This document shows positions 35,797 through 43,723 of a stretch of 64,000 bases of DNA, one piece after another. Location: assembly GCF_002195995.1 (NCBI RefSeq), contig NZ_NHON01000001.1:11906-75905 (forward strand). Direction: 5' to 3'. The notes below the pieces were generated by a model. It did no database searches. It saw only the letters and a list, made by a program, of their open reading frames with translations, and was not told the origin of the DNA. The first letter of the stretch is position 1; each line of letters begins with the position of its first letter. Position numbers and translations under genes: made by a program. Source of the stretch: Inquilinus limosus (lineage in GTDB: Bacteria; Pseudomonadota; Alphaproteobacteria; DSM-16000; Inquilinaceae).

Positions 35797-37410
35797 TCAG
35801 AGCACGAAATCGGCGGCGACCGGAGCGGTCGTGCCGGCGAGCTGGATGTGGAAGTCGGAGACCCTGTCGCCGTCGATATCGCCGGCGATGGTGATGACCC
35901 CGGGAGCAGTGACAGCGAAGCGCAGCTGCCCGGCCACGCCGGTGTAGAGTCCACCGCCGATGAAGCTGAAGGCTTGATTGCCGGTGGTGTTCATATCGGC
36001 GTCGATCGCCGACAGGTCGATGCGATCGCCCTCGCCGCGGCTGAAATCGGTGATCCGGTCGGCCTTGGCCCCGATCCCGCTGTCGCCAGCCACGGCATAG
36101 ACGAAGCGGTCGGCCCCAGCGCCGCCGGAGAGCATATCCTGGCCCACGCCGCCGACCAGGGTGTCGGCCCCGCCGCCGCCGCTCAGCGTGTCGCCGCCCT
36201 CGAAGCCGTTCAGCAGGTTGGCCTGGCCGTCGCCGGCGAGGCTGTCGCCGCCCCGGCCGCCATGCACGTTCTCGATCGACAGGTAGCGGTCGCCATTGGC
36301 GTCGCCGCGGCTGCCCAGCCCGGCCACGAGGTCGACCGTCACCGCGTCGACGGCGCCGAAATAGGTGGCGAGGTCGGTGCCGGCGCCGCCGTCGAGCGTG
36401 TCGCCGCCTGCCGCGCCGGCCAGAACATCGTTTCCGCCTAGGCCTTCCAGCCGGTTGGCGCCGGACACGCCGGTCAGCCGGTCGGCGAAGGCACTGCCGG
36501 TGATGTTCTCGACCAGGGAGAAGCGGTCGCCCTCGGCAAAGCCGCCGGAGCCCTGGCCGGTGCCCAGGCTGACCACCACCCCGGCATTGCTGTTGGCATA
36601 GGACAGGGTGTCGGTGCCGAGATCGCCGTCCATCAGGTCGCCGCCGGCGCCGCCGATCAGGATGTCGTCGCCGACGCTGCCGTTCAGTGTGTCACCGCCG
36701 GCCATGCCCCGGAGCGTGTCGTTGCCGATGCCGCCGGACAGCAGATTGGCGATGCCGGACCCGGTCAGGTCGTCGTCGCCGGCACCGCCGGCCAGGTTCT
36801 CGATATCGGCGCCGATCACGTCGCCCTGGGCCTGGCCGTCCCGGGCGGTCAGCGCCGTCAGGTCGACCGTCACGCCCTCGGTGCCGTCATAGGCCAGGGT
36901 ATCGATGCCGGAGCCGCCGATGAATGTGTCGGCCCCGTCGCCGCCGACCAGCAGGTCGTTGCCGTCGCTGCCATCGAGCGTGTCGTCGCCCGCCCGGCCG
37001 GCGAGCTCGTCGTCGCCGCCGCCACCAGCCAGGGCGTTGCCGAGGCCGGAGCCGAACAGGACGTCGCGCACGCCGCTGCCGGAGATGTTCTCGATGTCGC
37101 CGGCCAGCACGTCGCCTGCAGCGGCGCCGCTGTTGGTGATCAGGCCGGCGAGGTCGACCAACACCCCGGCGGCGCCGTCGTACCGGATCGTGTCGATGCC
37201 GGCGCCGCCGCTCAGATGGTCCGCGCCGGCGCCGCCGGACAGGATGTCGCTTCCGCTGCCGCCGAACAGCCGGTCGTCGCCGCCGGCGCCATCGATTGTG
37301 TCGTCTTCATCCGTCGCCAGGGCGATGTCGAGGAAGCCGGAGGGGATCTCCACGCCGTCGGACGCGGCGTGGATCACCTCCCGGACGTCGGTGCCTGCAA
37401 TAACAGCCAT
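35797..37410 (-). CDS. RTX calcium-binding protein C (4 modules, one lysine)
   Basis: A 537-residue paralogue of RTX A and B with the cap MAVIAGTDVREVIHAASDGV, four repeat modules (closing segments DIENISGS, DIENLAGG, LVENITGS, SIENVHGG) and the shared secretion domain (GADRFVYA, ADRITDFSRGEGDRIDLS, SDFHIQLAGTTAPVAADFVL). It has no cysteine and only one lysine, K449, placed just before the ADRITDF motif. It is the first RTX gene of the run, 51 nt after the small membrane-protein gene and 14 nt before the acyltransferase gene. The function is unknown; adhesin, matrix or surface-layer roles are as likely as toxicity. Confidence 0.9.
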   Translation of the reverse strand: MAVIAGTDVREVIHAASDGVEIPSGFLDIALATDEDDTIDGAGGDDRLFGGSGSDILSGGAGADHLSGGAGIDTIRYDGAAGVLVDLAGLITNSGAAAGDVLAGDIENISGSGVRDVLFGSGLGNALAGGGGDDELAGRAGDDTLDGSDGNDLLVGGDGADTFIGGSGIDTLAYDGTEGVTVDLTALTARDGQAQGDVIGADIENLAGGAGDDDLTGSGIANLLSGGIGNDTLRGMAGGDTLNGSVGDDILIGGAGGDLMDGDLGTDTLSYANSNAGVVVSLGTGQGSGGFAEGDRFSLVENITGSAFADRLTGVSGANRLEGLGGNDVLAGAAGGDTLDGGAGTDLATYFGAVDAVTVDLVAGLGSRGDANGDRYLSIENVHGGRGGDSLAGDGQANLLNGFEGGDTLSGGGGADTLVGGVGQDMLSGGAGADRFVYAVAGDSGIGAKADRITDFSRGEGDRIDLSAIDADMNTTGNQAFSFIGGGLYTGVAGQLRFAVTAPGVITIAGDIDGDRVSDFHIQLAGTTAPVAADFVL

Positions 37411-37461
37411 GATGGTCGTTCCCGGTTGAAAGGGTTGATGATGGGCGTTGCTATCGTCCTA

Positions 37462-37758
37462 TCAGCTTCCTCGCGGGGCCGATGTCACCGGGGGAACAGA
37501 CCGAACAGCCTGGCTTGCCCGGGCTGGCGCCGGGCGGAGCAGCTCGACGAGGCGCCAGGCGTTGATCGGCAGCAGGATGACCTCCATCAGCGCCAGCGGG
37601 GCGCTGCCGATCAGCCCGGCATAGACCAGGAAGCTGGCGCTGCTGAGGATGGCGACGATGCGCAGCGGGATCAGCCGGCGCATCGAATAGGCCAGGATGG
37701 TGAAGCCGGTTCCGGCATAGCCGACAGCCTCGATCCACAGCACCGCGTCCTCCCGCAT
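37462..37758 (-). CDS. Small three-helix inner-membrane protein
   Basis: A 98-residue protein with three predicted membrane segments (about residues 8-25, 31-52 and 55-72) and a short Pro/Arg-rich cytoplasmic tail. The layout WIEAVGYAGTGFTILAYSMR resembles YgjV-like or CBU_0592-like small membrane proteins of unknown function. It sits between the LuxR genes and the first RTX gene (67 nt and 51 nt gaps), so it is probably part of that unit. Confidence 0.75.
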   Translation of the reverse strand: MREDAVLWIEAVGYAGTGFTILAYSMRRLIPLRIVAILSSASFLVYAGLIGSAPLALMEVILLPINAWRLVELLRPAPARASQAVRSVPPVTSAPRGS

Positions 37759-37825
37759 CAGCCGATGGTTCGGACCCGGTTTAGCAGCAGCCGGCGGCCG
37801 CGCCTGTCTCCAGGGGAACAGCCGG

Positions 37826-38590
37826 TCAGACCTGGATCAGGCCGAGCTGCAGTGCCGTGGCCACCGCCTCGCTGCGGCTGCCGGCCTTCAGCTTGCGCCG
37901 GGCCGAGGCGAGATAGGCGTTGACCGTGTGCATCGACAGGCCGAGCTGCCGTGCGATCTGTTTGCTCGACGCGCCGCGGGCCACCCAGGCCAGGCAGTCG
38001 AGCTCGCGCGGCGCCACGGGATCGACGACGATGGCCGCCGCCGGCCGGGGCTGCGCCTGGGCGGCGAGACGCCGCGCGATCACCAGCGCCCGGCGCAGAT
38101 GCGGGCCGAGATGGTGCAGCAGCCGCATCTCCGCCTCGCCCCAGTCCGGCCGGCGCCGCGTCCGCCACACGGAGAGATGGGCGCCCAGGCCCTCCCGGCC
38201 GCCCTCGATCCAGTACAGGCCGCTGTGCCGGCCTTGCGGCCGGGCATAGTCGGCGTAGAACTCGCTGCGCTGGAACGTGGCCTCCGGCACCACCATGCGG
38301 TCGGCGAAGACCGCCGGCAGCCGCGGCAGCGCCGGCAGCACCGGCCAGGTGGCGTGGTAATGCGCGTTGTAGAGCGGCACGCAGGCCGGGTCGACGCGGA
38401 TGCGGATCGCCTCGTCCCGCGGCAGCGGCGTGCCGGTCGGATGCAGCGCCACGGCAGAATCGCCGCCGAGCAGATCCGCCAGCCGCGCCAGCAATGCCGG
38501 CCAACTCTCGCGGCCGAGCGCAGCGTCATAGGCGTGGGCCACCAAGGCTGCGATCCCCTCCTCGCCCGACGCCGCGATGACGTCAGCCAT
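37826..38590 (-). CDS. LuxR-type HTH regulator 3
   Basis: A 254-residue regulator with a C-terminal LuxR/GerE HTH (about residues 190-254: ARGASSKQIARQLGLSMHTV followed by NAYLASARRKLKAGSRSEA). The N-terminal about 180 residues are a divergent sensor domain (HAYDAALGRESWPALLARLA, EFYADYARPQGRHSGLYWIE) shared with the next two genes. It is not a recognisable autoinducer domain. The ATG at 38590 overlaps the preceding gene's stop by 8 nt. It is the third of three tandem paralogues heading the RTX locus. Confidence 0.9.
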   Translation of the reverse strand: MADVIAASGEEGIAALVAHAYDAALGRESWPALLARLADLLGGDSAVALHPTGTPLPRDEAIRIRVDPACVPLYNAHYHATWPVLPALPRLPAVFADRMVVPEATFQRSEFYADYARPQGRHSGLYWIEGGREGLGAHLSVWRTRRRPDWGEAEMRLLHHLGPHLRRALVIARRLAAQAQPRPAAAIVVDPVAPRELDCLAWVARGASSKQIARQLGLSMHTVNAYLASARRKLKAGSRSEAVATALQLGLIQV

Positions 38591-39413
38591 CGAGCAGCCC
38601 CGCGGACAAGGCGATGGCCACCGCCTCGCTACGGCTGGCGGCCTTCAGCTTGCGCCGGGCCGAGGCGAGATAGGCGTCGACCGTGTGCATCGACAGGCCG
38701 AGCCGCCGCCCGATCAGCTTGCTGGAAGCGCCGCGGGCGACACCGGCCAGACAATCCCGCTCGCGCGGCGCCAGCAGGCCGGACAGGGACGCCGGGGCAT
38801 GGCCCGGCGCGGATGCGGCCAGACGGCGCTGGATCTCCAGCGCCCGGCCGAGATGCGGGCCGACCGTGCCCAGCACCCGCAGCGCCGCCGGCTCCCAGGC
38901 CGGCTGCCAGCGCTGGCGCCACAGACAAAAGTAGCCGCGCCGGCCGCCGACGGGGGCGTCGAACCAGGACAGGTTGGTGTACTTGCCCTGCGGCCGGATG
39001 TGGTCGTTGTAGTATTCCGACCGGACATAGTCCTGCTCCGCCACCACCATGTGGTTGGCGAACACCGATCCGGCCGGCAGGTGCGGCACCACCGGGACCA
39101 GCGGCGAGATCCGGCAGTAGTAGTCGTTGTAGGGCGCGATGAAGGCCGGGTCGCAGCCGACATGAATCGCGGTGTCGGACGGCACCCCGTAGCCGGCCGG
39201 GAACAGCGCCCCGGATTCGGCGTCCAGCAGATCGCGCATCCCGGTCACCACCGTCACCCACGCCTCGCTGCCGAGCGCGGCGTCGTAGATCTGGCCGACC
39301 AGGCGGGAGACGTCGTCCTCACCGGGCGGGGATGAGGACGGGATGCGTGGATCGGCGCGGCGCCCGCGGCCGCCCCAGGCGGCCGTCACGGAGGCGCCGC
39401 CATGCTCAGCCAT
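38583..39413 (-). CDS. LuxR-type HTH regulator 2
   Basis: A 276-residue paralogue of its neighbours. The sensor half contains QIYDAALGSEAWVTVVTGMR and EYYNDHIRPQGKYTNLSWFD; the HTH half is RGASSKLIGRRLGLSMHTVD then AYLASARRKLKAASRSEA. The start is the ATG at 39413, which recreates exactly the same 8-nt stop/start overlap as at the next junction; a TTG one codon earlier is possible. Its last about 145 nt are about 97% identical to those of regulator 1, far more than its N-terminal half. Confidence 0.9.
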   Translation of the reverse strand: MAEHGGASVTAAWGGRGRRADPRIPSSSPPGEDDVSRLVGQIYDAALGSEAWVTVVTGMRDLLDAESGALFPAGYGVPSDTAIHVGCDPAFIAPYNDYYCRISPLVPVVPHLPAGSVFANHMVVAEQDYVRSEYYNDHIRPQGKYTNLSWFDAPVGGRRGYFCLWRQRWQPAWEPAALRVLGTVGPHLGRALEIQRRLAASAPGHAPASLSGLLAPRERDCLAGVARGASSKLIGRRLGLSMHTVDAYLASARRKLKAASRSEAVAIALSAGLLDG

Positions 39414-40242
39414 CAAGCAGCCCCGCGGACAAGGCGATGGCCACCGCCTCGCTGCGGCTGGCCGCCTTCAGCTTGCGCCGGGCGGAGGCGAGATAGGCGT
39501 CGACCGTGTGCATCGACAGGCCGAGCCGCCGCCCGATCAGCTTGCTCGATGCGCCGCCGGCGACGCCGGCCAGGCAGGCGCGCTCCTGCGGCGCCAGCAG
39601 GCAGTGGTCGACCGCAGCGGTCGGCCGTCGCGCGGCTTCGGCGAGGCGGCGCTGGATCTCCAGCGCCCGGCCAAGATGGGCCCCGACCGCGCCGAGCACC
39701 CGCAGCTCAGGCTCCGCCCAGTCGGCCCGCCGGCGCGACCGCCAGACCGAGAGGTGCGAACGCAGCCCGCGGCTGTCGGCGTCGATCCAGAACATGAAGC
39801 TGCGCTTGCCTTGGGGCCGCACATAGTCGTTGTAGAACTCGCTGCGCAGGAACGCGTCCTCCGCCATCGCCGCGCCGCCCATGAACACGCAGGCGCGGCG
39901 CAGCCGGGGCGCCAGCGGCGCCAGCGGAATGATCCGGTGGTAGTAGTCGTTGTAGAGCGGCGTGAAATCGGGGTCGCAGCCGACCCGGACCGACCCGTCC
40001 CGGAGGGAGGGCGAAAGCGTCGGGTGCAGCGCCGTTGATTCGCCGCCGAGCAGCCGCAGCATCCGCTGCAGCACGACCGGCCACGCCTCCTCCTCCAGCG
40101 CCGCGTCATAGACCCCTCCGACCAGCCGGCCGACCTCGCGCTCGCCCGGCAGGGCGGTCGGCGGGATGCGCGGGTCCGCCCGCAGCCGGCATCCGCCGGG
40201 CGCCAGGGCCGGGACGGCAATCGAAGATGTCTGGTCGACCAT
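39406..40242 (-). CDS. LuxR-type HTH regulator 1
   Basis: A 278-residue regulator and the first gene of the minus-strand run. The sensor half contains GVYDAALEEEAWPVVLQRML, YNDYYHRIIPLAPLAPRLRR and FYNDYVRPQGKRSFMFWID; the HTH half is GGASSKLIGRRLGLSMHTVD then AYLASARRKLKAASRSEA. No receiver, PAS or known acyl-homoserine-lactone domain is visible. It is divergent from the GcvA-like LysR gene across 299 bp, where the promoter for the ten-gene RTX region should lie. Confidence 0.9.
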   Translation of the reverse strand: MVDQTSSIAVPALAPGGCRLRADPRIPPTALPGEREVGRLVGGVYDAALEEEAWPVVLQRMLRLLGGESTALHPTLSPSLRDGSVRVGCDPDFTPLYNDYYHRIIPLAPLAPRLRRACVFMGGAAMAEDAFLRSEFYNDYVRPQGKRSFMFWIDADSRGLRSHLSVWRSRRRADWAEPELRVLGAVGAHLGRALEIQRRLAEAARRPTAAVDHCLLAPQERACLAGVAGGASSKLIGRRLGLSMHTVDAYLASARRKLKAASRSEAVAIALSAGLLDG

Positions 40243-40541
40243 CAGCTCCGTCGGGTTGCGGCGCCGTCGGACTGCGCCTGGAGTGGTGCCGGCATCGGCA
40301 TCCCGGTTCGCGCATCATCGCGTGTGGGACCCGACGCCTATGTTACGCTCGTCACATCCGGGGCAAGGCGAAGCCCATAGGGTCGGTCCCGGCCCGCGGC
40401 ATCCCCCATGCAGACCGGTGCCGCCATAGACCGCTATGACTTGGCACGCGGTGCCGGACAAGCGATCATTTCCACATCAATGCGTGAGGCGGGCTCATCC
40501 ATGGGGCTGGCGACGCTCGCGATCCGACCGGAATACCGGCT

Positions 40542-41438
40542 ATGAGACGGCTGCCGCCGCTCGAATCCCTGCGCGCCTTCGAGGCCGTGGCCCGGCTCGG
40601 CAGCTTCAAGCGCGCGGGCGAGGAGTTGGCGGTCACCGCCAGCGCCGTCAGCCACCGGGTGTCCGATCTCGAGGCCGAGCTCGGCGTGGCCCCGCTGGTG
40701 CGGCATGTCCGCCGGGTCGAGCTGACCGCCGAGGGCGAGGGGCTGGCCGCCGGCATGGGTCGGGCGCTGCAGGAGATCCGCCGCACCGTGGCCGGGGTCG
40801 ACCGGCGGAGCCGGCCGCGGCTGCGGGTCAGCGTGATCCCGTCGCATGCCGTGCGCTGGCTGGCGCCACGGCTGCACCGGTTCCGCGCGCTGCATCCCGA
40901 GGTCGACATCGACATCATCGCCGACCTGGCGCTGGCCGACCTGTCGCAGCGGGCGGTCGACATCGCCCTGCGCTTCGGCGGCGGCGCCTATCCGAACCTG
41001 CGTGTCGAACGGCTGATGGCCGACGCGATCTTCCCGGTCGCCAGCCCGGGCTATCTGGCGAGCCACGGGCCGGTGGCAGCGCCGGCCGATCTCCTGCGCC
41101 TGGCCCGGCTGATCGACACCACCGCCCGCGACGACCAGAGTGGCGCCCATTGGCAGCACTGGTTCGAGACCCACGGCCTGCCGCCCGACGCAGTCAATGA
41201 CGGCATGAACCTGACCGGCACGCTGCTGGCGCTGGAGGCTGCGGTGAACGGCCTGGGCGTCGCCATCGCCCGCCGGACGCTGGTCGAGGATGACCTGCGC
41301 AGCGGTCGCCTGCTGCGCCTGCTGGATGACGAGACCCCGACCAACTGGAACCACTATGCCGTCACCCTGCCCGCCCTGGCCGACTGGGAACCGGTGCGGC
41401 AGTTCGTCGGCTGGCTGAAGGCGGAGTGCGGCGGCTGA
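40542..41438 (+). CDS. LysR-family regulator, GcvA-like
   Basis: A 298-residue regulator beginning MRRLPPLESLRAFEAVARLG, the standard GcvA/AmpR-type opening. The HTH is at about residues 20-45 (SFKRAGEELAVTASAVSHRV). The effector domain includes VDIALRFGGGAYPNLRVERL and NGLGVAIARRTLVEDDLRSG. It is divergent from the LuxR/RTX unit; whether it controls that unit or something else cannot be told. No glycine-cleavage genes are nearby. Confidence 0.92.
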   Translation: MRRLPPLESLRAFEAVARLGSFKRAGEELAVTASAVSHRVSDLEAELGVAPLVRHVRRVELTAEGEGLAAGMGRALQEIRRTVAGVDRRSRPRLRVSVIPSHAVRWLAPRLHRFRALHPEVDIDIIADLALADLSQRAVDIALRFGGGAYPNLRVERLMADAIFPVASPGYLASHGPVAAPADLLRLARLIDTTARDDQSGAHWQHWFETHGLPPDAVNDGMNLTGTLLALEAAVNGLGVAIARRTLVEDDLRSGRLLRLLDDETPTNWNHYAVTLPALADWEPVRQFVGWLKAECGG

Positions 41439-41695
41439 ACGGCAGCTGACCAGGCCCCGTCCGCCGATACCTCAATTCTGGTGTATTGAGCCGGCCCGCC
41501 CGGTTGCGGACAATTCCAGCATCACGGAGCGCCGGTGCGGCAAGGCGAACGCCACCGCAGCCGAGCCCTCCGATGGAGGGCCGAGACCCAGTCTCAGCCG
41601 GACCCCGAGGACCGCCGGCCGGGAGCGCCGGGGCGCAGGCTGTGCGGAGCCTGCGCCCCGGGCCGCGGCAGCGGCCGCCATCTCTGGAGCTGACC

Positions 41696-42442
41696 GTGAA
41701 CTATGTCATGTCATGGGCCTCGGCCCGACCCTCAGGCGGCGCGCGCCCTTCGGCCGGCGGCCTGCCAGCCATCCAGGACGCCCTTCCCATGCGGCTGATC
41801 GAGCGGCGCTACGACGACGGCGACACCATCTTCCTGCGCGGCGACCCGGGCGACAGCATCCTGATCATCCAGTCCGGCCGCGTGGCCCTGCGCCTGATCT
41901 CGCGCCAGGGGCGGGAGATCCTGCTCGGCATCCTGCACCCCGGCGAGATGTTCGGCGAAGTCTCGGCCCTGGACGGCCGGGGCCGCAGCGCCGACGCGGT
42001 GGCACTGAGCGAATGCCGGCTGCAGATCGTCGACGGGCGCGACCTGCGGCGGATGCTGAAGCAGTCGCCCGAGGCCTGCCTGCAGATGATGGAGCTGCTG
42101 ACCACCCGGCTGCGCCGCACCAGCGACCAGCTGGAGGGTGTGGCGCTGCTGAACCTGCCGGCGCGGCTGGCCCGGCTGCTCCTGACCCTGGCCGAGACCG
42201 AGGCCAGCCAGACGCCATCGGGCCAGACGCCATCAGGCCGGACCACGCCGGGCCGCACGATGCGGCTGCCGCGCCGGCTGTCGCAGCGCGACCTGGGTCT
42301 GCTGATCGGCGCCAGCCGGTCGAAGGTCAATGTCCAGATCAATCGCTGGATCGGCGAAGGCATCCTGGGCCGCGAGGGGAGCGCCCTGATGGTGCGTGAT
42401 CGCGAGACGCTGGCCGACATCGCCGAGACCGAGGAGTTTTGA
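41696..42442 (+). CDS. Crp/Fnr-family transcriptional regulator
   Basis: A 248-residue regulator. The N-terminal cyclic-nucleotide-binding-like beta barrel includes FLRGDPGDSILIIQSGRVAL and PGEMFGEVSALDGRGRSADA. The dimer helix is followed by a winged HTH (LSQRDLGLLIGASRSKVNVQ then INRWIGEGILGREG). No Fnr-type N-terminal cysteines are present. A short TPSGQTPSGRTTPGRT linker repeat precedes the HTH. The start is the GTG at 41696 with TGGAG 6 nt upstream; an ATG at 41708 is too far from that RBS. Confidence 0.88.
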   Translation: MNYVMSWASARPSGGARPSAGGLPAIQDALPMRLIERRYDDGDTIFLRGDPGDSILIIQSGRVALRLISRQGREILLGILHPGEMFGEVSALDGRGRSADAVALSECRLQIVDGRDLRRMLKQSPEACLQMMELLTTRLRRTSDQLEGVALLNLPARLARLLLTLAETEASQTPSGQTPSGRTTPGRTMRLPRRLSQRDLGLLIGASRSKVNVQINRWIGEGILGREGSALMVRDRETLADIAETEEF

Positions 42443-42460
42443 TGAGGCGCCAGCTCGGAA

Positions 42461-42610
42461 GATAACCTGACGTCGCACGGGTCCGGAGAGATCGAGCTGT
42501 TCCGGCGGAAGGTGGAGCGGCTGGCGGAGGCGGAGGACCATCCGGAGGACCGCCACGAAGCGGCGGAGGCCCTGCGGACGGTGATCGCCGGGATCACTCT
42601 GCGGAAAGCA
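42461..42610 (+). pseudogene. C-terminal remnant of a serine (resolvase-type) recombinase
   Basis: The frame read from 42461 gives SGEIELFRRKVERLAEAEDH then PEDRHEAAEALRTVIAGITL. This is the familiar coiled-coil tail of large serine recombinases (pattern YRRKVxxLxEAL..PExRxEAAExLRxLIxxI). The catalytic resolvase domain and zinc ribbon are absent. A hairpin terminator follows directly. It is a likely scar of an excised or decayed mobile element. Confidence 0.6.
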
Positions 42611-42612
42611 AA

Positions 42613-42639
42613 CAAGCCCCCGTCGGAGACGAGGGCTTG
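42613..42639 (-). terminator. Rho-independent terminator for the RpiR gene
   Basis: CAAGCCC at 42613-42619 pairs with GGGCTTG at 42633-42639, and an inner stem CGTC/GACG (42621-42624, 42628-42631) closes a GGA loop. On the minus strand it is followed by TTTGCTTTCC, so it fits the end of the RpiR transcript. Confidence 0.7.
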
Positions 42640-42764
42640 CATGACATCGTTGGTTGCGGGAACCCGCAACCATCTGCGCTCGTGCATGCCGGCGCGCGAT
42701 CATCGGAGCAGCATCCGCGACACAAAACTGCCGGGGTCGACGCGATCCGCCGGATGCAGCATCG

Positions 42765-43622
42765 TCACTCCGGTCGATAGCTCTCGGCCAGCTTCCGATG
42801 CACGTCGATCCCTTCGGAGCGGCGATTGGAGACCGCGGCGATGATGCCCTCGGCGATCGCCACCGCCGCCGTGGCCGAATTCGGCAGCAGCGCCCGTTCG
42901 GCCTGGGCGTAGAAGACGACATCGGCGTATTTCGTCAACGGGCTGGTCGGCCGGTCGGTGAGGCAGATGATCATGGCCCCGTTCTCGCGGCCGATCCTCG
43001 CGATATCCAGCGTCTCGGCCGAGTAGCGCGGAAAGGACGCCAGGATCAACAGGTCCCTCGGCCCGCAATGCACCACCCGCCGCATGGCCGAATTGGCCCC
43101 GCCGCCGGCCCCCATCTCCGTCGCATTGCCCCGGCAGAACGGCTCCAGCCCATGGATCAGCAGCCCCGCCACATGCCGGCTCAACCCCATGCCGAAGGCG
43201 AAGATCCGCTCCGCGGTTAGGATCAGCTCGATCGCCCGGGCACAGCTCTCCTCGTCGATGCCGGCCAGGGTCCGGTTCAGATTCGCCAGGTCCTGCCGCA
43301 GCCCGTCCTGGATCACGTCGAACGGACCCGCGGTCTCGTCGATCTCCTCCCGCAGCTTGGTCGCCGGCGACAGATCGGTGCGCAGCGCGTCGCGTTGGGA
43401 GCTCCGGAATTCGGCAAAGCCCGAGAAGCCGATCGCCTTGGGGAAACGGTTGGCGGTCGCGTTGGAGACCTCGCAGCGGGCCGCCAGCTCGACATTGTTC
43501 AGCGTCGCGGCTTCGGTCGGATGCCTGAGGATGAAATCGGCGATGCGGCGATGGCCGGGGCTGAGCCGGTCATAGGCCTTCGCGACCAGCTGCGCGACCT
43601 CGGAGTAATAAACCCTGCCCAT
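42765..43622 (-). CDS. RpiR-family transcriptional regulator
   Basis: A 285-residue regulator. The N-terminal RpiR-type HTH is at about residues 1-80 (ELAARCEVSNATANRFPKAI, GFSGFAEFRSSQRDAL). The C-terminal SIS sugar-isomerase domain includes RIFAFGMGLSRHVAGLLIHG and RDLLILASFPRYSAETLDIA. The start is the ATG at 43622 (MGRVYYSEVA). It is divergent from the oligopeptide importer operon across about 100 bp containing a candidate operator, so it probably controls that operon. The ligand is unknown; SIS domains usually bind sugar phosphates, but RpiR proteins beside peptide importers are common. Confidence 0.9.
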   Translation of the reverse strand: MGRVYYSEVAQLVAKAYDRLSPGHRRIADFILRHPTEAATLNNVELAARCEVSNATANRFPKAIGFSGFAEFRSSQRDALRTDLSPATKLREEIDETAGPFDVIQDGLRQDLANLNRTLAGIDEESCARAIELILTAERIFAFGMGLSRHVAGLLIHGLEPFCRGNATEMGAGGGANSAMRRVVHCGPRDLLILASFPRYSAETLDIARIGRENGAMIICLTDRPTSPLTKYADVVFYAQAERALLPNSATAAVAIAEGIIAAVSNRRSEGIDVHRKLAESYRPE

Positions 43623-43669
43623 CCCGCGTGCTCGCTCTTGACTCCCAGATTTTTCACGCTTTTCATTGC

Positions 43670-43689
43670 GACGAAAAAAATTGTTCGTC
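43670..43689. promoter_or_regulatory. Palindromic operator candidate between RpiR and the peptide importer
   Basis: GACGAA at 43670-43675 and TTCGTC at 43684-43689 are perfect inverted arms around an A-rich 8-nt spacer, extended outwards by CATTG/AATG. It lies midway between the divergent starts at 43622 and 43724. A possible plus-strand -35 TTGACT is at 43638. Confidence 0.5.
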
Positions 43690-43723
43690 AATGCAAGACG
43701 CACACAGTCAGAGGGGGCTTCCC

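Noticed and set aside
30236-37410. Direct repeats in the RTX genes taken as a CRISPR or tandem-repeat array
   Set aside because: The repeats are in phase with codons and encode GGxGxDxLx nonapeptides.
30110-37429. Several open frames on the plus strand across the RTX genes (Pro/Ser- or Val/Ala/Gly-rich)
   Set aside because: They are antisense images of RTX repeats, which give periodic open frames; no domain, RBS or gene-like start was found.
37826-40242. LuxR genes as acyl-homoserine-lactone quorum-sensing receptors
   Set aside because: The N-terminal halves do not show the conserved tryptophan/aspartate pattern of autoinducer-binding domains, and no luxI-type synthase is nearby.
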